From an uncultured Lachnospiraceae bacterium (GTDB lineage Bacteria; Bacillota; Clostridia; Lachnospirales; Lachnospiraceae), in the NCBI GenBank assembly GCA_947594085.1, contig CANQEB010000059.1, positions 1-11,458 of the forward strand: a DNA stretch of 11,458 nucleotides, given 5' to 3'. Each line of letters opens with the position of its first letter. Position 1 is the first letter of the stretch. Positions 1 to 5,219 of the stretch are shown here, one piece after another. The notes under the pieces are model-generated. The model worked only from the letters and a program-made list of their open reading frames with translations, was not told where the DNA came from and ran no database searches. A program made the translations under genes and the position numbers.

Positions 1-718
1 GCAATTCAGCCAGAGAAATTCCCTCGATCGTCACGGTCTCGGCCGTCCGGATCATCTGCTTGAGCTCCTCGGTTGTGCCGGATGCGATTGCTCGCCCGTG
101 ATCCATAATGACAATACGGCTACAAATTTGTTCGACTTCCTCCATGTAGTGTGAAGTGTAGATCACCGTCGCGCCGTTTTGGTTCAGCTCCACGATCCCC
201 TCGAGGATCCGGTTGCGGCTCTGTGGATCCACCGCGACCGTCGGCTCATCTAAGATGATAAGCTTTGGCCGATGCGCAATCCCACAGGCGATATTGAGTC
301 TGCGCAGAAGCCCGCCGGAGAGCTTCTTCGGCACCATCTTCCGGTAATCCTCCAGCCCCACAAAGCGGATCGCCTCCTCTACGAGTTCTCTGCGCTTCGC
401 CTTGTCCGGTATATACAGTCCGCAGAAATAATCGATGTTCTCCCAGACCGTCATCTGCTCGAACACTGCCACATTCTGCGGCACGATACCGATCTGCCGC
501 TTCAGCTCATAGCTATCCGGGCGCATCTCTTGTCCAAGCACAGTAATCTCTCCCTTATCATACTTCAAAAGCGCGAGCAGACAGTTGATCACCGTCGTCT
601 TTCCGGAACCGTTCGGCCCAAGCAGGCCGAAGATCTCCCCCTCCTGAATGTCCAGGTCAAAGTGGTCAAGTGCCGTCAACTGCCCATAGCGCTTCACAAG
701 ATTTTTGATATGAATCAT
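1..718 (-). CDS. ABC-2-type exporter, ATP-binding subunit (partial, C-terminus beyond left edge)
   Basis: Reading leftward from ATG at 716-718, 239 codons are visible and the frame is still open at base 1. It is a cytoplasmic ABC ATPase that would power a membrane permease, presumably encoded further left. Seen: Walker A GPNGSGKTT (residues 34-42), Q-loop Gln81 in VPQN, signature LSGGLLRRL (133-141, with Leu where Gln is usual), Walker B LIILDEPT (153-160) and the switch His190 in TSHYMEE. The LSGGxxRRL signature and overall pattern resemble the drug, bacitracin and lantibiotic exporter group (CcmA/YhaQ-like). A strong GAGGAGG lies 5 bases before the start and supports it. The gene is divergent from a two-component system starting 197 bp away, an arrangement common for exporters induced by an envelope-active compound. 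The substrate cannot be told. Confidence 0.93.
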   Translation of the reverse strand, partial: MIHIKNLVKRYGQLTALDHFDLDIQEGEIFGLLGPNGSGKTTVINCLLALLKYDKGEITVLGQEMRPDSYELKRQIGIVPQNVAVFEQMTVWENIDYFCGLYIPDKAKRRELVEEAIRFVGLEDYRKMVPKKLSGGLLRRLNIACGIAHRPKLIILDEPTVAVDPQSRNRILEGIVELNQNGATVIYTSHYMEEVEQICSRIVIMDHGRAIASGTTEELKQMIRTAETVTIEGISLAEL

Positions 719-815
719 GTCTACCTCCTCATCTGCGCGGTCCTATTCCCGGTTTTCGCATAAATAATATCACTTTTATCTTTCCAATCACAGTGTCGAA
801 TGTCAGCACAGCAGG

Positions 816-827
816 TGACAAATGTCA
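816..827. promoter_or_regulatory. Candidate operator: TGACA-AA-TGTCA palindrome
   Basis: A perfect 5+2+5 inverted repeat ends one base before the proposed -35 box of the kinase promoter. A further TGTCA half-site lies at 801-805 and pairs with the left arm as a wider inverted repeat. NarL/LuxR-type regulators bind short palindromes of this size, so the divergent response regulator is the natural candidate. The link is inferred from position only. Confidence 0.4.
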
Positions 828-828
828 T

Positions 829-857
829 TTGATTTTAAGCGGCATGTGTGTTACGAT
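829..857 (+). promoter_or_regulatory. Candidate sigma-A promoter of the histidine kinase gene
   Basis: TTGATT (829-834) and TACGAT (852-857) each match the consensus at four of six bases and are separated by exactly 17 bases. The start of transcription would be near 864, giving a leader of about 50 bases that contains the 875-892 palindrome. It is a modest promoter, as expected for a regulated gene. Confidence 0.45.
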
Positions 858-874
858 AAATCCGTCTCATTCCC

Positions 875-892
875 GGAAATCATGTGATTTCC
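875..892. promoter_or_regulatory. Perfect 18-bp palindrome GGAAATCA-TG-TGATTTCC
   Basis: Two perfect 8-base arms with a 2-base centre lie just downstream of the proposed kinase transcription start and end 10 bases before its ribosome binding site (AGAGGG, 902-907). As DNA it suits a dimeric repressor or NarL-type operator acting as a roadblock. The 2-base centre is too tight for a good RNA hairpin, which favours a DNA site. Its binding protein is unknown. Confidence 0.5.
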
Positions 893-915
893 CGTAAATC
901 CAGAGGGCAAATACT

Positions 916-2043
916 ATGTACGGTGTGTTCGACAAATGTATCCTTTTTCTGTTCTGTCTCGTGCTGTTTCCCTTTGATCACATCATGCCAATTTGCGTGC
1001 TCGCCTGTCTTTTGGCGGTCGCCGTCAGCGCAGGACTTTCCGCTTTCCCCGATCATGCGAGTCGCATATTGTTCCCCGTGTACGTCTTGCTGGTGATCCT
1101 TTTCCCGCAGCCCTGCATGTTTCTTCCTCTTCTCACCTATGATGCCTTTCCCCGGGCGGATAGAGCTGACCCTCTCCCGCTTTGTCCAGCCGACTGGGTC
1201 GCTCCGTTTTGCATTGCAATCGCTCTTTTCCTGTGTCTTTTTCGCAGAAGCTTCGGATTTCAACATGCATTTCTGCCGTACCGTTTTCAGCTTCTGCTTC
1301 TGCTGTTCGGCTGTGCTCTAGCCGTACTGCTTTATTGGAAAACAGACACTCTGCTTCGTCTCCGTCAAAAGCTTCTCCGTACCAAGGATGATGATACAGA
1401 GCTACAACTGCTGCTCGAGGAACGCAACCGGACACTTCTCGAAAAACAGGACAACGAAATCTACACGGCCACCCTGCGCGAGCGCAACCGAATCGCGCGG
1501 GAGATCCACGACAACGTCGGTCATCTGTTGACACGCGCAATCCTAATGGTGGGCGCGATGAAGGCAGCCGGCCGAGATTCCTCTGAATCTGAGCCACTGC
1601 AGCAACTGGGAGACACATTGAATCAGGCGATGGACAGTATCCGCAGCAGTGTACACGATCTGCATGACCGCTCTGTGAATCTGGAGGAATCGCTTCGTAC
1701 ACTGACACAGGAATTTTCCTTCTGCCCGGTCAGCCTGCAATATCAAATGTCAGCAGAATTGCCGCGCGAAGTGAAATACAGCCTGATCGCAATCGCGAAG
1801 GAAGCGCTGGTCAACATTTCCCGGCACAGCAGTGCCACAAGCGCATCTATCACAGCGATCGAACATCCCGGATTTTATCAGTTTATCATCCAGGACAACG
1901 GAACGCCATCTGACACTGCCACCTCGAAGCCTTCCGGTATCGGCCTTGAGAATATACGCGCTCGCGTGAATGCGCTGAATGGAAGCCTCCAAATTCAGGT
2001 CACCGACGGTTTTCGTATCTATGTCACGATTCCGCGGACATAA
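916..2043 (+). CDS. Sensor histidine kinase, HisKA_3 / DesK-LiaS type
   Basis: 375 residues, start ATG preceded by AGAGGG 8 bases upstream. The N-terminal 140 residues are very hydrophobic, with about five likely membrane segments (roughly 8-20, 25-44, 49-65, 95-109, 124-141) and no large outer domain, so it probably senses within or close to the membrane. A charged coiled-coil-like linker (145-190) leads to the dimerisation/phosphotransfer helix, where RERNRIAREIHDNVGH places the phospho-acceptor at His198. The HATPase domain follows: N-box EALVN with Asn300, DNGT (327-330) and GIGLENI (341-347). Length and motif order are normal for the NarX/DesK/LiaS class, which pairs with NarL-type regulators. 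Such a regulator starts 30 bp downstream, so the two genes are almost certainly co-transcribed. The signal is unknown; the divergent exporter suggests an antimicrobial or envelope stress. Confidence 0.95.
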   Translation: MYGVFDKCILFLFCLVLFPFDHIMPICVLACLLAVAVSAGLSAFPDHASRILFPVYVLLVILFPQPCMFLPLLTYDAFPRADRADPLPLCPADWVAPFCIAIALFLCLFRRSFGFQHAFLPYRFQLLLLLFGCALAVLLYWKTDTLLRLRQKLLRTKDDDTELQLLLEERNRTLLEKQDNEIYTATLRERNRIAREIHDNVGHLLTRAILMVGAMKAAGRDSSESEPLQQLGDTLNQAMDSIRSSVHDLHDRSVNLEESLRTLTQEFSFCPVSLQYQMSAELPREVKYSLIAIAKEALVNISRHSSATSASITAIEHPGFYQFIIQDNGTPSDTATSKPSGIGLENIRARVNALNGSLQIQVTDGFRIYVTIPRT

Positions 2044-2073
2044 TTTCTTGTAAGCACAACGAAAGGAGCACCT

Positions 2074-2694
2074 ATGGACCTTATTTTAATCGACGATGAT
2101 CTTCTCGTCACCACTGCCCTGAAAACTATATTGGAGGCCGACCCGGAACTGCATGTGCTTGCATCCGGATGCTCTGGCAAAGACGCCGTCGCCCTGTATG
2201 AGAGGTTACAGCCGGACGTTCTCCTGATGGACATCCGCATGAAGGACGTGGATGGGCTCACGGCCGCACAGGCAATTCTGGCGAAGGATCCAAATGCCAG
2301 GATTCTTCTGCTCACAACCTTCTCTGACGACGAGTATATCGTCAAGGCTCTGAAAATTGGTGCATGTGGTTACCTGCTAAAGCAGGATTACAGCCATCTG
2401 ATTCCTGCCATCAAGGCAGTATATACCGGTCAGACCGTGTTCGGTACAGAGATTACCGAGCGGCTTCCCTTGCTTCTGCGTGGCACGCAGAAACCGAATC
2501 TGATCGAATATCAGATTTCTGAAAAGGAGCTTGCGATCATAAAAGGTGTAGCGGATGGTCTGAGCAACCGAGAGATTGCAGAGGCCCTGTACCTCAGCGA
2601 GGGAACCGTGCGCAATTATCTCAGTACGATTCTCGCCAAGCTGGAACTGCGCGACCGCACACAGCTTGCCGTATTCTATCTGACGCGCTGTTAG
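2074..2694 (+). CDS. NarL/FixJ-family response regulator
   Basis: 206 residues, with ribosome binding site AAAGGAG 5 bases before ATG. The receiver domain (1-115) has the acidic pocket DDD (7-9), phospho-acceptor Asp53 in LLMDIRMKD, the switch threonine in LLLTTF (around 81) and the conserved Lys103 in YLLKQ. After a linker, a LuxR-type helix-turn-helix occupies about 149-200, with core GLSNREIAEALYLSEGTVRNY. It should be phosphorylated by the kinase encoded immediately upstream and then bind DNA as a dimer. Likely targets are the palindromes in 816-892 and the divergent ABC operon, by analogy with other exporter-linked systems; this is inference. No clear Rho-independent terminator follows the stop codon. 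Confidence 0.95.
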   Translation: MDLILIDDDLLVTTALKTILEADPELHVLASGCSGKDAVALYERLQPDVLLMDIRMKDVDGLTAAQAILAKDPNARILLLTTFSDDEYIVKALKIGACGYLLKQDYSHLIPAIKAVYTGQTVFGTEITERLPLLLRGTQKPNLIEYQISEKELAIIKGVADGLSNREIAEALYLSEGTVRNYLSTILAKLELRDRTQLAVFYLTRC

Positions 2695-2696
2695 CC

Positions 2697-2820
2697 CGCA
2701 ATATCTGATACAATTCTGCCTTTTATAGCAGCGATCTGATCCTTGTCGTATGTATATTCGCAATATCTGGTACAATTCTGCCTTTTATCGTAGCGCTGCA
2801 AATCCTTGCGCAATGTTTTT
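2697..2820. repeat. 62-bp imperfect tandem duplication (2 units)
   Basis: Unit 1 is 2697-2758 and unit 2 is 2759-2820. The first 37 bases of the units match at 34 positions; the rest is more diverged but still alignable with small indels. A fragment of a third unit (CGCAA) begins at 2821. Each unit carries TGnTACAAT, an extended -10-like motif, but neither has a good -35 box at the right distance. The duplication starts 3 bases after the response-regulator stop codon. Confidence 0.85.
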
Positions 2821-2830
2821 CGCAAAAGTC

Positions 2831-2859
2831 TTGTCAGCGTCTCGCAATGAGACTATAAT
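2831..2859 (+). promoter_or_regulatory. Strong sigma-A promoter for the beta-propeller gene
   Basis: TTGTCA (2831-2836, five of six matches) and a perfect TATAAT (2854-2859) are separated by the ideal 17 bases. Transcription would start near 2866, giving a leader of about 74 bases before the ATG at 2940. The downstream gene therefore has its own promoter and need not depend on the two-component operon. Confidence 0.75.
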
Positions 2860-2884
2860 CTATCCAATGAGACTATAATCTATC
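2845..2884. repeat. Perfect 20-bp tandem duplication carrying the -10 box
   Basis: The unit CAATGAGACTATAATCTATC occurs twice with no mismatch (2845-2864 and 2865-2884). Each unit contains TATAAT (2854-2859 and 2874-2879). Only the first has a -35 box at the correct spacing; the second lies 37 bases from it. Perfect identity suggests a recent duplication. Confidence 0.95.
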
Positions 2885-2939
2885 ATGCATGATATTTCGC
2901 AGTTTTCCTTCCATACTGCCAATTAACGGAGCAAAAGAT

Positions 2940-4859
2940 ATGTCCACGGGAACCGATTACGACAGACAATTCAGCCGCTATGCGGACAAAATAGACCAGA
3001 CTAAACTGTCCGCAGAAGCAAATTACGACAAACAATTCAGCCGCTATGCGGACAAGACAGGGCAGCCTCCGAAGACAGCCCGAATGAAATCTCACAGAAT
3101 GCGCATTCTGCTGGCCTTGGCCAGTATTTTTATATTGCTGTGCGCTACTCTAGCTCTCGTCTGCGTTCTTCGGAGTACAGATCCCGTCACGCTGGTGCAA
3201 AGCCTTGCCTCCAGGCGGATGGATGCTTCCTTCTTCCTCGCGGGAGATGAGACCGAAACTGAGCAGGAAACAGAGCCGGATACTTCTCTGACTATCGCCG
3301 AGGAGATTCAGACAGAAGCTCCCGACCCGGAATTTTTCCCCTATTGCACAGACGCAACCAATCCAGACAACCTAATCGAATTTACGGAAGTGGAAGTGAA
3401 CGATACGATCTTGGAAAGTGTCTCGGAATACGCTCCCGCCTCCGAAATCAGCTTCGATCCAGGCGAGGATTATACCGACGTGGATGGAATCGTCACGTTC
3501 CGCGGCGATAATTTCCGCAATCATCCCGCATACGGTTACGCGGAAATGTCGGTCGACACAATGTCCGGCATCTGGACTCAGACCACCGGCGGCCTAACCT
3601 ACGGCAGCGCGACCTGGTCTGGAAGCGGATGGACCGGGCAGCCATTGATGATGAAATGGCCACGCGCAGCCAAAGAACACATGAACATGTACGATGAGGC
3701 GAAGGAGAACGATGAGCTCGTCGAGGTGATCTATGCATGCATGGACGGATATGTGTACTTTCTCGACCTGCAAACCGGCGAGAAAACACGTGATCCGCTG
3801 TATCTCGGTTATACTTTCAAGGGAAGCGGAGCCCTCGACCCGCGCGGATATCCAATTCTGTATGTAGGCGCAGGTTACGACAGCGCCGAGGGAACGGCCC
3901 GTGTCTTCATTGTCAATCTCCTAGACTGCAGCATCATGCTAACCTTCGGAAACAATGACCCATTCTCTCTGCGTGGTTCCCTAAGTTACTTTGATTCCTC
4001 AGCCCTTGTGGACGCAGAGACCGACACGCTAATTTACCCCGGAGAAAATGGGATTCTCTATTTGATGAAGCTCAATACCTCCTACAATGAGGCGGCCGGC
4101 ACACTCTCCATTGCGCCAGATCCGATCGTCAAATGGCGCTACAGCGGTGTGCGGACCACCGTCGGTTCCTACTGGGTGGGCATGGAGACAAGTGCTGCCG
4201 TCTACAAGGGTTTTCTGTTCATCGCAGACAACGGCGGCAATCTCATGTGCCTGAACTTGAATACACTGCAGCTTGTCTGGGTGCAGGATACGCTTGACGA
4301 TACCAACTCTACCCCGGTTCTCGCGTTTGAAGACGGACACCTGTATCTCTATGTCAGCACTTCCTTCCACCTCGGCTGGAGAAGCTCAACCTCCGCGACA
4401 GTTCCGATCTGGAAAATCGACGCGGAGAACGGGGAGATCGTCTGGCAGACCGATTATGAATGCTACACAGTAGACGGTGTGTCTGGCGGTGTACAATCGA
4501 CCATCGCAGTTGGAGAACACGATCTTTCTGACTATCTTTATGTCACAGTTTCACGCACAGGCGGCCTCTACGATGGGGTTCTCGCCTGCTTAAACCGAAA
4601 TACAGGCGAGATCGTCTGGGAACACAAGGCATATTATGCCTGGTCTTCCCCGGTCTGCGTGTACAATTCAGACGGAAGCGGCCGTGTGATCTACTGCAGC
4701 TGCGCCGGCTATATGTATCTGATGGACGCCCTGTCCGGAGATGTTCTCGATGTGTGCCAGATCAGTGAAGGCTCCATCGAGGCCTCACCTGCCGTCTACA
4801 AGGATATCGCGGTGATTGGCACGCGGGCCTGCCGGATCATGGGAATCCAACTGCACTGA
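2940..4859 (+). CDS. Membrane-anchored PQQ-like beta-propeller protein of unknown function
   Basis: 639 residues from ATG 2940, chosen because GGAG (2928-2931) stands 8 bases before it. The in-frame ATG at 2889 has no binding site and lies close to the promoter. A hydrophilic cytoplasmic head of about 53 residues holds two copies of YD(R/K)QFSRYADK. A single membrane segment follows (about 55-77), with no signal-peptidase site seen, then an acidic linker rich in Glu and Thr (101-130). The large outer domain contains propeller-type repeats, such as DGYVYFLDLQTGE (269-281), LFIADNGGNLMCLNLNT (426-442), WKIDAENGEIVW (491-502), CLNRNTGEIVW (550-560) and YMYLMDALSGDV (591-602). These match the PQQ/YncE/BamB-like fold. 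In Gram-positive bacteria such proteins are mostly uncharacterised surface or assembly-scaffold proteins, and nothing here indicates a dehydrogenase. It is probably monocistronic. Confidence 0.9.
   Translation: MSTGTDYDRQFSRYADKIDQTKLSAEANYDKQFSRYADKTGQPPKTARMKSHRMRILLALASIFILLCATLALVCVLRSTDPVTLVQSLASRRMDASFFLAGDETETEQETEPDTSLTIAEEIQTEAPDPEFFPYCTDATNPDNLIEFTEVEVNDTILESVSEYAPASEISFDPGEDYTDVDGIVTFRGDNFRNHPAYGYAEMSVDTMSGIWTQTTGGLTYGSATWSGSGWTGQPLMMKWPRAAKEHMNMYDEAKENDELVEVIYACMDGYVYFLDLQTGEKTRDPLYLGYTFKGSGALDPRGYPILYVGAGYDSAEGTARVFIVNLLDCSIMLTFGNNDPFSLRGSLSYFDSSALVDAETDTLIYPGENGILYLMKLNTSYNEAAGTLSIAPDPIVKWRYSGVRTTVGSYWVGMETSAAVYKGFLFIADNGGNLMCLNLNTLQLVWVQDTLDDTNSTPVLAFEDGHLYLYVSTSFHLGWRSSTSATVPIWKIDAENGEIVWQTDYECYTVDGVSGGVQSTIAVGEHDLSDYLYVTVSRTGGLYDGVLACLNRNTGEIVWEHKAYYAWSSPVCVYNSDGSGRVIYCSCAGYMYLMDALSGDVLDVCQISEGSIEASPAVYKDIAVIGTRACRIMGIQLH
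2955..3056 (+). repeat. Intragenic duplication with 66-bp period in the propeller protein
   Basis: Two 36-bp copies (2955-2990 and 3021-3056) match at 33 positions and keep the reading frame, so the protein carries a 22-residue unit twice in its cytoplasmic head. The conserved core is YD(R/K)QFSRYADK. The position, facing the cytoplasm next to a membrane segment, suggests a duplicated binding peptide. Confidence 0.9.
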
Positions 4860-4902
4860 GAAAGGCATCACAGATTCCCTGCTCTTCACGTAGATTTGGC
4901 CC

Positions 4903-4972
4903 AAAAAAGAGTGTCCGAAAAGCACTGCAAAGCTCCGAAGATTCGATGTCTCTGCTATGTTTCCGAACACTC
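4903..4972 (-). terminator. Rod-like Rho-independent terminator of the small RNA
   Basis: On the minus strand, arms 4972-4960 and 4921-4909 form 13 continuous pairs (two of them G-U). An internal loop and a 6-bp helix follow (4955-4950 with 4932-4927, one G-U), and a small apical stem tops the rod. The hairpin ends directly at six U residues (4908-4903). On the plus strand the helix has mismatches and only a weak CTCTTTCTT tract, so it could at best weakly end the propeller-gene transcript coming from the other side. Confidence 0.75.
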
Positions 4973-5109
4973 TCTTTCTTATATGAACACAAGACACAAA
5001 CTCCGGCCCCAAGCTGCCTCTTCTCCTGTCCTGCCGGAACGCTCATGCCAATGTGAACGATGCAGAACAATCTCAACCGCATTTCTACTACTATTGTGTT
5101 CATAAAGAC
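4903..5109 (-). ncRNA. Candidate structured small RNA, about 207 nt, unassigned class
   Basis: Read on the minus strand, a consensus promoter is followed by an 11-bp perfect closing helix P1 (5094-5104 with 4982-4992). P1 encloses three hairpins set end to end with no spacer between them: P2 (5077-5082 with 5060-5065), P3 (5054-5059 with 5040-5045) and P4 (5033-5039 with 5001-5007). A rod-like terminator hairpin with U6 comes next. P2, P3 and P4 each contain one G-U pair and the terminator rod has three; on the plus strand all would be C/A mismatches, so the structure is specific to this strand. The P4 loop is purine-rich. No minus-strand gene follows within reach, so it is more likely a free RNA than a leader. 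Hallmarks of SRP RNA, tmRNA, RNase P RNA or 6S RNA were not recognised. It could still be a diverged known class. Confidence 0.6.
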
Positions 5110-5115
5110 AATGGA

Positions 5116-5144
5116 ATTATATAATAATTTTCAGTCTAAGTCAA
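5116..5144 (-). promoter_or_regulatory. Strong sigma-A promoter of the small RNA
   Basis: On the minus strand TTGACT (5144-5139, five of six) and a perfect TATAAT (5121-5116) are separated by exactly 17 bases. The sequence upstream of the -35 box is very AT-rich, like an UP element. Transcription should start near 5109-5112, just before the closing helix of the RNA. No ribosome binding site follows. Confidence 0.8.
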
Positions 5145-5151
5145 TTATTTT

Positions 5152-5206
5152 CGAAAAAATATCTGGCTTTTTCGTTTTTCTCCGAAATTTGCTTTTATAC
5201 AAGCAA
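5152..5206 (-). terminator. Possible weak terminator region after ispG
   Basis: Two AT-rich inverted repeats follow the ispG stop codon on the minus strand: TTGCTT/AAGCAA (5206-5189, 6-bp stem, 6-base loop) and CGAAAAA/TTTTTCG (5174-5152), the second with a T-run in its distal arm. Neither is a strong GC-rich hairpin followed by a U-tract. Some read-through from ispG into the small RNA is possible. Confidence 0.3.
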
Positions 5207-5219
5207 TTGTGTCATTTCA

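Larger units (their letters stand above)
719..915. promoter_or_regulatory. Divergent control region between the ABC gene and the kinase gene
   Basis: This 197-bp region carries no gene. The part nearest the ABC gene (about 761-783) is AT-rich, and TATTAT on the minus strand (769-764) could be its -10 box, but no good -35 box is spaced from it. The kinase side has a better promoter and two short palindromes, listed separately. The sequence between 790 and 827 is rich in TGTCA/TGACA half-sites. Confidence 0.5.

Noticed and set aside
272..763. 163-codon plus-strand frame opposite the ABC ATPase
   Set aside because: The minus strand carries every ABC motif and a strong ribosome binding site; the plus frame has no domain pattern.
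2697..2884. CRISPR-like array
   Set aside because: The repeats are adjacent tandem duplications of two different lengths without unique spacers of constant size, and no cas genes are present.
2889..2939. Upstream start codon (ATG 2889) for the propeller protein
   Set aside because: No ribosome binding site and only about 20 bases from the expected transcription start; ATG 2940 has GGAG at good spacing and begins a plausible hydrophilic head.
2940..4859. PQQ-dependent dehydrogenase
   Set aside because: The propeller repeats resemble that family, but no active-site or quinone-contact pattern was recognised, and the architecture (one membrane anchor, cytoplasmic repeat head) differs.
4841..4879. 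Inverted repeat GGGAATC/GATTCCC as terminator of the propeller gene
   Set aside because: The 7-bp stem has a 25-base loop, overlaps the coding end and has no U-tract after it.
5001..5039. SRP RNA-like core (CAGG...GGCAGC) in hairpin P4
   Set aside because: The GNRA tetraloop, the paired stem around it and the AGCAG side of the symmetric loop are missing; the likeness is limited to a few purine-rich bases.
4837..5103. 88-codon minus-strand frame running through the small-RNA region
   Set aside because: No ribosome binding site, only a few bases between the likely transcription start and its ATG, it runs through the terminator and into the end of the propeller gene, and its protein shows no recognisable pattern. 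The RNA-structure explanation fits better.
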